From NCBI GenBank assembly GCA_022842935.1, contig JALHOP010000002.1, positions 372,001-436,000 on the forward strand: 64,000 nucleotides of DNA. Reading direction: 5' to 3'. The DNA is from Myxococcota bacterium. Its GTDB lineage: Bacteria > Myxococcota > XYA12-FULL-58-9 > JALHOP01. How positions within the stretch are numbered: position 1 is the stretch's first letter; the number at the start of each line of letters is the position of its first letter. A program made the translations under genes and the position numbers. Under the pieces are notes generated by a model, which was given only the letters and a program-made list of their open reading frames with translations, searched no databases and was not told the DNA's origin. This document shows positions 35,733 to 43,841 of the stretch, in pieces.

Positions 35733-36023
35733 ATGTACGTAGCAAAACCCCTTGGACAGCCTTTCCCCGCCCAATTGCCTCACGCCGACATCCCGAATGT
35801 TGGCAACCTCATCGCCTACGCGCTCAATCCGAGCGTCGCGATGGCGAACGAGTTCCACCGCCAGGTGACGCGGGACCCCTTGGTCCTCGTTAGCCCTCTG
35901 CGCTTTGCCCAAGCTTCGGTCCAGGCCGGCATGGTTGGGTGGGCGTCTGCCCTCTGGGGCTGGCAGGCTTTGACGCAACCCGTCGGGGTCACTGCGGGGC
36001 TCATCCCGCGCCGCAGCTACTGA
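35733..36023 (+). CDS. Hypothetical protein
   Basis: 96-residue frame opening MYVAKPLGQPFPAQLPHADI. The middle is helical and hydrophobic (FAQASVQAGMVGWASALWGW), possibly one membrane segment, and it ends RRSY. No recognised family and no strong ribosome site. It is divergent from the subtilase with 23 bases between starts. Codon use looks compatible with coding, but the evidence is moderate. Confidence 0.45.
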   Translation: MYVAKPLGQPFPAQLPHADIPNVGNLIAYALNPSVAMANEFHRQVTRDPLVLVSPLRFAQASVQAGMVGWASALWGWQALTQPVGVTAGLIPRRSY

Positions 36024-36066
36024 GCGCTTCCTCGGCTTAGCCGTTCACGCGACACACCCGCAGCCA

Positions 36067-37014
36067 TCAGAGCTCGGCGGTCGCGGCAAGGAAGCTCCGC
36101 ACGGCCGCCAAGTTGCGCACGCGCAGGTCGGGCTCGATGGGCGCGATCATGCGGCTACCGAGGAACGTCTCGAGCTCGCGGCGACTCATGGGGCGGAAGC
36201 TCTCCGTGGGGGCATCGATGCCTCGCGGGTCATACGAGACGTCGATGGTGCCTGACGCGGTGAAGCAATAGCGTATCGCGACGCTCGTGCCGTCAGGCAG
36301 CGTCTGTGCCTCTGTGGTCACCCCATCTTCGATGTGGCTATGCGTGAAGGAGCCCAGGTCCAACAGCTCGCGCTCGTCGGCGGGCGTCCCTTCGGTGGGG
36401 ACATGGTCGGCCGTGAAATGGTCCCAGTCTGGCGCGTGTGGATCGAGCGCCGGCCCCTCCGTCTCGACGAGTTGAATCTCCGTCATGCGGCGCGCAATGG
36501 CTTCGCGCTCGCTGGCGTTGAGTCGCAGGGCTGGCTGGCGAGCGAGATCTTCACCCGCGCGGGCGAAACGCGCTTCGAGTCCCTGGTTGCCGAGCGTGAG
36601 GGCCATACGGTTCCCCCGGGGATCACTGAACACGCCGAGCTCAGCCGCACCGTTCTGCTCCCTATCGTCGGTGCGCAGGCGCGAAAGCTCGATATACCGC
36701 GGGAAACGCAGCGCGCCGGGTGCCTGTGGCGCAGCCGGGATAGCCAACGCGGTTCCCTCAATCAGCGTGCCGCGCAAGGCAGCGACGTGTGTCTCGGGGA
36801 GCCCAGAGTGCCGCGCGACCGTGAGGAGCGCATGGGCTTCGATCATATCGACGCGGCCGTCGCGATGGTAACCCAAGAGACCGTCCGCGGCATGGCGCAC
36901 CTGCTCCGCGGTGATCGTCTGCGCGTCGGCATCACCCGCGATGGCGAGAAAAAAGCCACGCACACGCTGTTGGACCTCGGGTGTCATGTTGGGCGGTACC
37001 TGCACGTTCCCCAT
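36067..37014 (-). CDS. Hypothetical protein with TerB-like helical N-terminus
   Basis: 315 aa, no signal. Residues about 25-90 are helical, with GYHRDGRVDMIEAHALLTVA resembling the N-terminal part of the nearby subtilase (both show DG-x-V-D/P...E-x-x-x-L). The C-terminal half is mixed (EAQTLPDGTSVAIRYCF, beta). GGAG lies two bases before the ATG. Function unknown. It probably belongs with the neighbouring orphan proteins on this strand. Confidence 0.7.
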   Translation of the reverse strand: MGNVQVPPNMTPEVQQRVRGFFLAIAGDADAQTITAEQVRHAADGLLGYHRDGRVDMIEAHALLTVARHSGLPETHVAALRGTLIEGTALAIPAAPQAPGALRFPRYIELSRLRTDDREQNGAAELGVFSDPRGNRMALTLGNQGLEARFARAGEDLARQPALRLNASEREAIARRMTEIQLVETEGPALDPHAPDWDHFTADHVPTEGTPADERELLDLGSFTHSHIEDGVTTEAQTLPDGTSVAIRYCFTASGTIDVSYDPRGIDAPTESFRPMSRRELETFLGSRMIAPIEPDLRVRNLAAVRSFLAATAEL

Positions 37015-37040
37015 TCTCCAAGCTCGGGTTGAGTCAGTTA

Positions 37041-37074
37041 TCGGCGCTTGGGCGTGGGTGATGTGCAGCGCCGA
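37041..37074 (-). terminator. Hairpin between PilZ gene and next gene
   Basis: Eight-bp stem TCGGCGCT (37041-37048) and AGCGCCGA (37067-37074) with an 18-base loop, 42 bases after the PilZ stop on the minus strand. The following bases (TAACTGAC) are only weakly U-rich, so termination is possible, not assured. Confidence 0.35.
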
Positions 37075-37115
37075 ACCGACGTCGTGTCAGGCACAAGGCG
37101 CACTCCGGGGCGCTT

Positions 37116-38108
37116 TCAGAAATAGTTCACTGAACGCCGGCTGCTCTCCGCGCGCGCGATCACCGCCGCGCTGATGAACGACCAAAAGCGCTCGCGGCCC
37201 GGCGCGTCGAGCTGAAACTCGACGGCGAGCCCTGGCTGACTGCCGTCGCTGACGCACCGCCTGACGACACACTTGATGGGAAACTCGACCAGGGTGTCCG
37301 GATGGACCACGCGCAGGGTCAGAGATTCACCCTCGGCGGTCGCGATGTTGGTGGCGATGAACATCCCGCCCTGTGACACGTCACGCGTGTGCATCAGCAC
37401 GAGGTCCTCGAGGCTATCGAAGTACGCCTTCACCTGGACGTCGACCTCGAAACGCCGGAATCGCCTGCGCTCATCGGCTGCCGCCGCAGCGTCGTAGCGC
37501 TCGACTTCGACCTCGATATCGAGCTCGGGTTCGGGCTCGACCGACGCCGCGCGAGCGATGACTGGTTGCGGTGCGAGGGGCGAAGACGCGTTCGAGGCAG
37601 CGTCGGGGTGCAACGGCGGTGCCTCCGCTTTAGCGGCCTTTCGGCGTAATGGAAGCGCCGGCGGAAGGGGGGGCGGCGCGGGTTTTGCGACCGCCTGAGC
37701 CTTACTCGAAGCAACCGGCATTGTATCACCAGCGGGCTCGGGCAAGTGCACGTCATGCTCGCTGGCCTTCGGATACAGCTGCTCGACCGCACGCACGAAC
37801 TTCTGCCATAGGTCGCGCTCAGCCGGGCCATTGCCGTAGAACGCAACACCAACCCCGGCTGGACGTCCCGAAGCGCTCGCCTGCCGCACCGAGCTGACGC
37901 GCCCCAACAACGCGACCTCTTCGCCAACGAGGGGAAGCTCGACGGCAATACGAACCAATGCCCCTTCTTTGGGTCGCATCTCGGTGCGCAGGAAGACGCC
38001 ACTCATGCCGATGTCTGCGGTTTGCAGCCGCAGCTTGTCTTTGCCGAGCAGCACCGAGACCGGCATGCAAATTCTATAGCGCCGGTAGCGGCGCGCGTTG
38101 GCTCTCAT
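37116..38108 (-). CDS. Protein with two PilZ domains
   Basis: 330-residue protein with two PilZ c-di-GMP-binding modules separated by a Pro/Ala-rich linker. Domain 1 (about 1-115) has RRYRRYRICMPV and DIGMSGVFL; domain 2 (about 210-325) has RRRFRRFEVDVQV and DVSQGGMFI. Both keep the arginine motif and a D-x-(S/M)-x-x-G motif, though domain 1 has GMSG rather than NxSxxG, so it may bind c-di-GMP less well. No enzymatic domain is attached, so it is an effector adaptor reading the second messenger. Targets (motility, polysaccharide secretion) are unknown. Transcribed on its own strand just upstream of the orphan gene at 36067. Confidence 0.9.
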   Translation of the reverse strand: MRANARRYRRYRICMPVSVLLGKDKLRLQTADIGMSGVFLRTEMRPKEGALVRIAVELPLVGEEVALLGRVSSVRQASASGRPAGVGVAFYGNGPAERDLWQKFVRAVEQLYPKASEHDVHLPEPAGDTMPVASSKAQAVAKPAPPPLPPALPLRRKAAKAEAPPLHPDAASNASSPLAPQPVIARAASVEPEPELDIEVEVERYDAAAAADERRRFRRFEVDVQVKAYFDSLEDLVLMHTRDVSQGGMFIATNIATAEGESLTLRVVHPDTLVEFPIKCVVRRCVSDGSQPGLAVEFQLDAPGRERFWSFISAAVIARAESSRRSVNYF

Positions 38109-38299
38109 GCTGCTATCGCCGGCAGCGGCTCAAGGGGGGAGCCCACGGCCAGCGGGCTCATGCTAGCCCCGTCGCGTTCCCGCGTCCACGCTAACCGCAA
38201 ACAGCCACTGAGCCGGGGGCTTAGGGGGCGCAACTCCTGGCCGACAGGGTCGATAACTGCTGACTCGCGTCGCCGACACGCGAAGGGTTTGGAGCAAAG

Positions 38300-38650
38300 A
38301 TGGCCGCGTCCGACAGTCTTTCTGCCACGTCGCAAACGGTGACTGCGATGCGCACGTATGCCGAAGCCAAAGCAGTGGCCGGCCGCACTGATCTCGCGGT
38401 TGTGGGGCGCGCACGTCGGTATCTCGGCGCAACTCCCGATGACACGATGAGCTCGGTCCCCGGCCACCCCCGGCCACCCGCCTCGGTCGTCGACATGCGC
38501 AAGTGGTATACAACTGACGCAGGGCGCGACGCGGCGTTTCGAGCCCTTCTTTCGGCAATCGAAGCGACCACGCTACCGCCCCAGACACCGCTCATCGAGC
38601 CAAGTCACATCTGGCAGATGCCCAGCGACACGCCCCGCCCACGCGCCTAG
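38300..38650 (+). CDS. Hypothetical protein
   Basis: 116-residue frame with GGAGC about four bases before the ATG. Composition is Ala/Thr-rich (MAASDSLSATSQTVTAMRTY opening), with short helical segments (RDAAFRALLSAIEATT) and Pro-rich ends. No family recognised. Antisense frames exist in the same stretch but carry no ribosome site. Confidence 0.4.
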   Translation: MAASDSLSATSQTVTAMRTYAEAKAVAGRTDLAVVGRARRYLGATPDDTMSSVPGHPRPPASVVDMRKWYTTDAGRDAAFRALLSAIEATTLPPQTPLIEPSHIWQMPSDTPRPRA

Positions 38651-38807
38651 GCCGTCCCTGGCACTCACTCGGCACTAAGGGGTCATCCCTTCGTGAACGA
38701 GCAGGCGCGACAAAGCGTCTTCCATGATGACGCGGGCGCGCTGCGTTTCGCGATGGAGCATCGCGTGAATGGCAGCGTCCGGTGGCCTGTCAGCCGCGGA
38801 CACGGGC

Positions 38808-38813
38808 TATACT
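38808..38813 (+). promoter_or_regulatory. -10-like TATACT upstream of the S37 peptidase
   Basis: TATACT lies 50 bases before the ATG at 38864, with no convincing -35. The leader ends with AGGTGAG five bases before the start codon. Confidence 0.3.
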
Positions 38814-38863
38814 CACTGCGAGCGAAAGGCACGTGCCGCAGGGGAACTCGTGCTAGGTGAGTC

Positions 38864-40219
38864 ATGATGTGCGGTCTATCGAAATGGTTTGCCGTCGCGG
38901 CGCTCGGACTCGTGGGCTGCGGGAGCGGCGATGCAGACGACGACGCAGCGTTGTTGCTCGACCAACTCAACGGTCTCGACGGCGTGCGCGCAGAACCACT
39001 GGGCCGATCACCGGATGGCTCGGCCGTCTATGACCTTCGCGTTCGACAGCCGGTCGATCACACTTTCGCCGCGGGCGAGACGTTCGAGCAACGCGTCATT
39101 TTGCGATTTACCGGACGCTATAGCAGTCCAGTCGTTTTGCTCACCGATGGCTATCAGCTTCAATATTTCGACGAAGCGAGTGGGACTGCTTACCTGACTG
39201 AACCAGCGTCGATCTTCAACGCCACGCAGATCGAGGTCGAGCATCGCTACTTCGCAAGCTCCATCCCGAGTGTGCCTGATTGGTCAAAGCTCGATATTGC
39301 GCAAGCCGCGGCCGACCACCACCGCGTGCGTGAGCTCCTAGCACCGCTCCTCACGGGCGCGTGGGTCGCCACGGGCGGCAGCAAGAGTGGCATGGCGGCG
39401 GTATTCTACCGCTATTTTTATCCGGAGGATGTGAGCGCGACGGTCGCATACGTGACCCCGCTCATGCAGGGGCGCGATGATCCTCGCTTCGTCACCCGTC
39501 TCCAGGAGCTCGGCGACGCGGTCTGCCGCGCTGACTTGGTCGCTTTCCAACGCGAAGCTCTGTCGCGAGCTCCACGAACCGGAGCGCTGACTGCATCGCG
39601 CCGTAGTGAGCTCGTGCGACGGATCCGCGAGACGTTCGGGGCCTCGAGCTTCACGCTGCTGGACCCCGACCTCGTCTTCGAGATCGCGGTCATCGATATG
39701 CCGTTCCTGTTCTGGCAATACGCCGACCCGCGGCTGTGCCAGAGCATCCCTGACGCAGGCGACAACGACTCTGCGTTCTTCAACTTTCTGACGAGGGTCT
39801 TCCCGTTCGAGCCACTCACGGACGCAGAGCTCGTCCTTTCGCGCCCGTATCGCTACCAGCTGGCGACGCAACTCGGTACACGCGCCCTCGATCTCGCCGC
39901 GATCGCGGACTTGCTCATTTACGACGAGACCGCGAGCGGCGGTGCCGAGCTACCGGCCACGACCATCCCCCCTTTCGATCCCGTGCCCGTCCAGCAAGTC
40001 GCTTCGTGGATGGCGACCGCGAGCGAGCACGTCATGCTCATCTATGGAGCAAACGACCCGTGGACCGCGGGCGCCATCGCGGTGAGTACCGCGAGCAAGA
40101 CGTTCACGGCGACCAATGCCAATCATGGCGCCGAGATCCAGGACTTAAGCGACGTGGATCGTCAAAGCGCTTACGGCGTGCTCGAGCAGTGGACGGGCAT
40201 CGCCGTTGATTCGCGCTAG
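38864..40219 (+). CDS. S37-family (PS-10) aminopeptidase lipoprotein
   Basis: 451-residue predicted lipoprotein (lipobox LVGC) of the tripeptidyl aminopeptidase S37 type, an alpha/beta-hydrolase fold protease known from Streptomyces and myxobacteria. GYQLQYFDE near residue 97 and TGGSKSGMAAVFYRYFYP (nucleophile serine in GGSKSGM) match, and the histidine near the end lies in NANHGAEI. Likely releases di- or tripeptides from the N-terminus of extracellular proteins, fitting a predatory or degradative life-style; this is inference. AGGTGAG precedes the ATG. A hairpin overlaps the stop codon (40212-40233). Confidence 0.87.
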   Translation: MMCGLSKWFAVAALGLVGCGSGDADDDAALLLDQLNGLDGVRAEPLGRSPDGSAVYDLRVRQPVDHTFAAGETFEQRVILRFTGRYSSPVVLLTDGYQLQYFDEASGTAYLTEPASIFNATQIEVEHRYFASSIPSVPDWSKLDIAQAAADHHRVRELLAPLLTGAWVATGGSKSGMAAVFYRYFYPEDVSATVAYVTPLMQGRDDPRFVTRLQELGDAVCRADLVAFQREALSRAPRTGALTASRRSELVRRIRETFGASSFTLLDPDLVFEIAVIDMPFLFWQYADPRLCQSIPDAGDNDSAFFNFLTRVFPFEPLTDAELVLSRPYRYQLATQLGTRALDLAAIADLLIYDETASGGAELPATTIPPFDPVPVQQVASWMATASEHVMLIYGANDPWTAGAIAVSTASKTFTATNANHGAEIQDLSDVDRQSAYGVLEQWTGIAVDSR

Positions 40220-40233
40220 CTAAGCTAGGCGCG
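40212..40233 (+). terminator. Hairpin overlapping the S37 peptidase stop codon
   Basis: CGCG-CTAGC (40212-40220) pairs with GCTAG-G-CGCG (40224-40233), one bulged G, loop TAA. The stop TAG (40217-40219) lies in the stem. No U-tract follows; it may stabilise the message end or help factor-dependent termination. Confidence 0.45.
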
Positions 40234-40253
40234 TCGACACTTCGCGAAACATG

Positions 40254-40283
40254 CCTATCCGGAGCGGTGCGGCACCGAATAGG
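40254..40283. terminator. Nested hairpin between convergent S37 peptidase and small genes
   Basis: Outer CCTAT/ATAGG (40254-40258 with 40279-40283) encloses CGGTG/CACCG (40265-40269 with 40273-40277) over a CGG loop. Its place between converging transcripts suits a bidirectional terminator, although it has no U-tract. Confidence 0.35.
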
Positions 40284-40359
40284 CTGCGTGAAGAGCGCCT
40301 CCGGTGTTTTCACCACGGACCGCGACGCCACCTCCTTCTACGCCAAAGACGAGGGCGTC

Positions 40360-40512
40360 CTACCGCCCCGGCAAGGAAAGAGTGCGTGGCGCCCGCACGG
40401 GCTGAGCGAGACCAAGAAAGCGCATGGCGTCACGCCGGCGCCTCGCCTGGACTGCCCGCTGCGCATCACGCTGCTTACGAGCTTCCTCGAGAGACAGCTT
40501 GGGCAGCTTCAC
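40360..40512 (-). CDS. Small basic protein, translationally coupled
   Basis: 50-residue frame beginning MKLPKLSLEEARKQRDAQRA and rich in Arg (RRRRDAMRFLGL). It starts at GTG, which overlaps the stop TGA of the preceding 100-residue frame (GTGA, 40509-40512); GAGG is about four bases upstream. The shape suggests a real small protein, perhaps RNA- or membrane-binding, but no family is recognised. Confidence 0.45.
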   Translation of the reverse strand: MKLPKLSLEEARKQRDAQRAVQARRRRDAMRFLGLAQPVRAPRTLSLPGR

Positions 40513-40811
40513 GAAGCCTCAGGGTGCTCGCTCACCCTCACCCACTGGGCAGCGTCGTCCGAATGGCGACGCGTCGAAACGTGGAAGCCTGGCATGCTCT
40601 CCTTGAGCATGGCCACGATGGCCGGAACGAACTCGCTCTTGAAGGCCTTCTCGACCACGAGCTCGGCGCCGGACTCGACGAGCGACTTAATCGCGTCCTG
40701 GTAAGTCTTCGCGACCTTGCAGGCGACGGCGGCGCGGTTGCTATCGCGGGCCGCCAGCGCGCTCGGAAGTGGGTAAGAACTCTCGACACAATTTCCACTC
40801 TTCTCAACCAT
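40509..40811 (-). CDS. Hypothetical small protein upstream of the basic peptide
   Basis: 100-residue frame (MVEKSGNCVESSYPLPSALA opening). The central part YQDAIKSLVESGAELVVEKA is helical and protein-like, and the sequence ends in EHPEAS. GGAGG lies about eight bases before the ATG. Overlaps the following small gene by four bases, which supports a two-gene unit. Function unknown. Confidence 0.5.
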   Translation of the reverse strand: MVEKSGNCVESSYPLPSALAARDSNRAAVACKVAKTYQDAIKSLVESGAELVVEKAFKSEFVPAIVAMLKESMPGFHVSTRRHSDDAAQWVRVSEHPEAS

Positions 40812-41140
40812 CGTCAGAGCCTCCAGGTGCTACGCTGCGCCAGGGGTATCGGCCCGCCCCAGCCCGAATTGCGCGTCACCAATCTGTCGAGGTGGCAGAC
40901 CTCGGTGTACCGCCGCAACGCACCGGCCAGCTGTTGGCGGCCACCGAGATCGTGACCACATCCTGCATCACGGATTCTCTGTGACGGTCGCAGTACGCTA
41001 TAGCGTCTCATCAACCCAACCAACGTCTCGAAGGCTACGTCCTCGAGCTCATCCAGCGGACAAGCACATCGCCATGATCGCATTGTGTCCGGAAGCGGTC
41101 GAGCTCGCGGACCAGATCGTCCAGCAGGGAGGAATGCTCG
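40812..41140. other. Intergenic stretch without a convincing gene
   Basis: About 330 bases with only weak frames on either strand (for example, a minus frame 40814-41083 with high Cys/Arg content and no good ribosome site). A sigma-54-like element, TGGCCGG-N4-TTGCG, is present on the minus strand at 40914-40929, facing the small gene at 40811. I see no other supported feature here; a degenerate gene cannot be excluded. Confidence 0.4.
40914..40929 (-). promoter_or_regulatory. Possible sigma-54 promoter for the 40811 small gene
   Basis: TGGCCGG-N4-TTGCG keeps GG (40928-40927), GC (40916-40915), TGGC and TTGC with the correct ten-base GG-GC spacing. It would start transcription about 92 bases before the gene. 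Such partial matches occur by chance about twice per 64 kb, so this is tentative. Confidence 0.3.
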
Positions 41141-41386
41141 ATGCGCCCAACCACCCAGGCGTGGACCCGTCGGTTGAAGTGTTTACCGCGCGAGCGTCGC
41201 GGTGACGTCTCGACGCATCTAGCGTTGCTCTCACTGAGACTCGCACGCTCGGGCTGTGCAGCGGCAAGAACGCTCGCGACGCTCGTGGGTGTCGCACGCG
41301 GTCACGAGCTTGCTGACGGCGAGCTGTTGGAGATGTCGGATCGCCGTCGTCGCGCCAGCCTGCAACTCATTGGCGGCATTCGCTAG
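41141..41386 (+). CDS. Hypothetical small protein
   Basis: 81-residue frame with GGAGGA eight bases before its ATG. It is Arg/Leu-rich and helical (LALLSLRLARSGCAAARTLA, ending QLIGGIR). It is convergent with the MBL hydrolase gene. Whether it is expressed is unclear, but the ribosome site is better than that of any competing frame. Confidence 0.35.
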   Translation: MRPTTQAWTRRLKCLPRERRGDVSTHLALLSLRLARSGCAAARTLATLVGVARGHELADGELLEMSDRRRRASLQLIGGIR

Positions 41387-41426
41387 TCCAAGGTATCGCC
41401 AGTCGACCCAAAAAAGCGACACGAAT

Positions 41427-42287
41427 TCAGAACTTTAGCTCTTCGCCAACCACGACGTTTCCGTCCTTCTCTGCGAGCTTGCAGGCGGTGAGGGTCGGGT
41501 CGTGCTCGAAGAAGATGGTCCAGTCTTCTTCGAGGCCTTGAGCGAGCAGCATGCGCTTCTCTTCGAGCGTCGTGAGCGGATAGAGATCGTAGCCCATCAC
41601 CCAGGCGAGCCGCAGGTGCGCGCGGGTCGGCATGACGTCGGCACAATAGAGGAGTTTCCCGTCATCGTCGCCGTCGAGAAGCACGAGTTGCTGGGCGACG
41701 GTGTGACCTTCGCTGACGATGAGGGATACGCCAGGGAAGAGCTCGATGGGACCATCGAAGAGATGGAGCTGTCCGTTCGCGCCGAGCGCTTGAAAGTCAG
41801 CAGTGCGAAACGAACCGCTATCGCGTTCAGTCGGATGTTCGGCCCACTTCCAAGCCCGTCGTTGCAGGTGGTAGGTGGCGTTCGGAAAGGTCGCGACGTA
41901 TCCGTCATCGCGGGCCGTGGTGGCGCCACCTGCGTGGTCGAAGTGCAGGTGTGTGAGGATGACATCGGTGATGCTGTCGGGGTCGATGCCGGCCGTGGCG
42001 AGCGCTTGACGGACGCCGCCTTCGGGCTGCGTGATCTTGAACTGCGCTTTCTGCTTCTCGGGGAACTTGTTGCCAACGCCGGTATCCACCAGGACGCGAC
42101 GCTTGATGGTGGTCGTGGTGTCCTCGACGACCATGAGGCGAGTCGCGAGATCGATGCGGTTCGCCTCGTCGGCGGGGTTCGTACGGGACCACAAAGGCTT
42201 CGGCACGACACCGAACATGGCGCCGCCGTCGAGTCCCAGGCGGCCAGCTTCGATGGCACTCACGTTGAAACGCCCAAACCGTCGCAT
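41427..42287 (-). CDS. MBL-fold metallo-hydrolase
   Basis: 286-residue metallo-beta-lactamase fold protein. The metal site is THLHFDHAGG (about 111-120), followed by a histidine in VSEGHTVAQQ and the late LYCADVMPT motif. This is the lactonase/glyoxalase-II-like group that hydrolyses esters, lactones or thioesters with two metals; AHL lactonase is one possibility but not supported beyond the fold. No signal peptide. The gene lies alone between the small-gene region and the divergent TldD gene. Confidence 0.9.
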   Translation of the reverse strand: MRRFGRFNVSAIEAGRLGLDGGAMFGVVPKPLWSRTNPADEANRIDLATRLMVVEDTTTTIKRRVLVDTGVGNKFPEKQKAQFKITQPEGGVRQALATAGIDPDSITDVILTHLHFDHAGGATTARDDGYVATFPNATYHLQRRAWKWAEHPTERDSGSFRTADFQALGANGQLHLFDGPIELFPGVSLIVSEGHTVAQQLVLLDGDDDGKLLYCADVMPTRAHLRLAWVMGYDLYPLTTLEEKRMLLAQGLEEDWTIFFEHDPTLTACKLAEKDGNVVVGEELKF

Positions 42288-42428
42288 GGCCTGCTACCTA
42301 GCAGTCGTCGCGAGGAAAGCGCTACCCGGGCATGGCGCCCGAGCCGCGGCACGCCCCCAGGCACGCGATGTGGAGCCTGCCGCGCTGGCCCCTGGCGGCC
42401 CGGCCAGATGTGACGTTACTTAGAGCCC

Positions 42429-43841
42429 ATGTCGCTCCAAGCCAAAGTCCCCCTCCGACTCGTCGACGAGCTGCTCGGCCTCGCCCTTTCAAAGGGTGGC
42501 GATTTTGCTGAGGTTTATGTCGAGCACAGCCGTGGGAACAGCGTCGCGCTCGAAGAGAAGAAGATCCGCACCGCCGCCTATGGTGTCTCCCTCGGCGTCG
42601 GTATTCGGGTCATCGCCGGTACCGAGGTCGGCTACGCCTACTCCGACGACCTCGATCCAAAGGCCCTCCGCGAGACAGCGCTCGTCGCCGCGAGTATCGC
42701 GCGCGGAGGCAAGAACCCGCCCAAAGCGGTCTCGCTGCAGGCACTCAAGCTCCCCAATCGCTATCCGGTCGAACGCGTCCCCGACGCTGTGGCCCCACGC
42801 GACAAGGTCGACCTGCTCTTGCGCGGTGACAAGGCCGCCCACGCGGTCGACCCGCGCATCACCCAGGTGATGGGTTCGTTCATCGATCAGACGAAAGACA
42901 TCCTCATCGCCACCTCGGACGGCAAGCTCGCCGAAGACCGTCAGGTGATGTGCCGCATGAACTTCTCCGCGATCGTGGACGACGGCAAAGGCGATCGCCG
43001 CACCGGCTTTCACGGCGGTGGTGGGCGCGTCGCTTTCGAGCACTACAAGGACTTCACGCCGGAAGACGTGGCGAAAGAGGCGGCCCGCATGGCGGTCGCG
43101 CAGCTCGGTGCCGTCGCGGCACCCGCGGGGCCACAAACGGTGGTCTTGTCGCCAGGCTGGAGCGGTATCCTCTTGCACGAAGCAGTGGGCCACGGACTCG
43201 AGTCGGACTTCATTCGCAAGGGCACCTCGCTCTACGCGGGCAAACTCGGTGAGCGCGTCGCGAGCGATCTCGTGACGGTCATCGATAGCGGCGAGAACCC
43301 CGGCCGGCGCGGCACCATCAACGTCGATGATGAAGGAGAGGTGGCGACCGAAAAGGTGCTCATCGAGAACGGCATCTTGAAGGGCTACATGGTCGACCGC
43401 TTGAGCGCACAGATCATGGGTATCGCCTCGACCGGCAGCGGCAGGCGCGAGTCGTATCGTCACGCGCCCATGCCGCGCATGACCAACACGTTCATGGCGA
43501 AGGGCAAACACACGCACGACGAGATCGTGCACAGCGTCGACAAGGGCATTTATTGCGCGGCCTTCGGCGGCGGTCAGGTCGACATCTCGAACGGCAACTT
43601 CGTCTTCGAGGTGCGCGAGGGCTACCTCATCGAAAACGGCAAGCTGACGGCGCCGGTGAAGAACGCGACCCTGATTGGCGTGGGTCCCGATGCGCTCAAG
43701 AGCGTGTCGATGGTCGGCGACGATCCACAGCTCGACCCGGGCCTCGGCACCTGCGGCAAAGACGGCCAGAGCGTTCCCGTTGGCGTCGGCATGCCGACGG
43801 TTCGTATCGATAACATCACGGTTGGGGGCACGCGTGTCTGA
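42429..43841 (+). CDS. tldD: Metalloprotease TldD
   Basis: 470-residue catalytic subunit of the TldD/TldE heterodimer, with the zinc motif HEAVGHGLE (His250-Glu258 region) and the family blocks GGGRVAFEHYKDFTPE and AFGGGQVDISNGNF. The heterodimer cleaves unfolded or leader-type peptides inside the cytoplasm; it is known for microcin maturation and toxin-antitoxin turnover in E. coli. The TldE/PmbA partner starts within its final codons (GTG at 43834, overlapping by eight bases), the classical co-translated pair. No RiPP precursor is obvious beside it, so the native substrate is open. Confidence 0.95.
   Translation: MSLQAKVPLRLVDELLGLALSKGGDFAEVYVEHSRGNSVALEEKKIRTAAYGVSLGVGIRVIAGTEVGYAYSDDLDPKALRETALVAASIARGGKNPPKAVSLQALKLPNRYPVERVPDAVAPRDKVDLLLRGDKAAHAVDPRITQVMGSFIDQTKDILIATSDGKLAEDRQVMCRMNFSAIVDDGKGDRRTGFHGGGGRVAFEHYKDFTPEDVAKEAARMAVAQLGAVAAPAGPQTVVLSPGWSGILLHEAVGHGLESDFIRKGTSLYAGKLGERVASDLVTVIDSGENPGRRGTINVDDEGEVATEKVLIENGILKGYMVDRLSAQIMGIASTGSGRRESYRHAPMPRMTNTFMAKGKHTHDEIVHSVDKGIYCAAFGGGQVDISNGNFVFEVREGYLIENGKLTAPVKNATLIGVGPDALKSVSMVGDDPQLDPGLGTCGKDGQSVPVGVGMPTVRIDNITVGGTRV

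Noticed and set aside
38683-38970. Minus-strand frame overlapping the S37 peptidase start
   Set aside because: It runs against a signal-peptide-coding region and has neither a good start nor a recognisable sequence.
40814-41083. Minus-strand frame of about 89 residues upstream of the small coupled genes
   Set aside because: Rich in Cys and Trp, no ribosome site, and it overlaps the likely leader of the better-supported 40811 gene.
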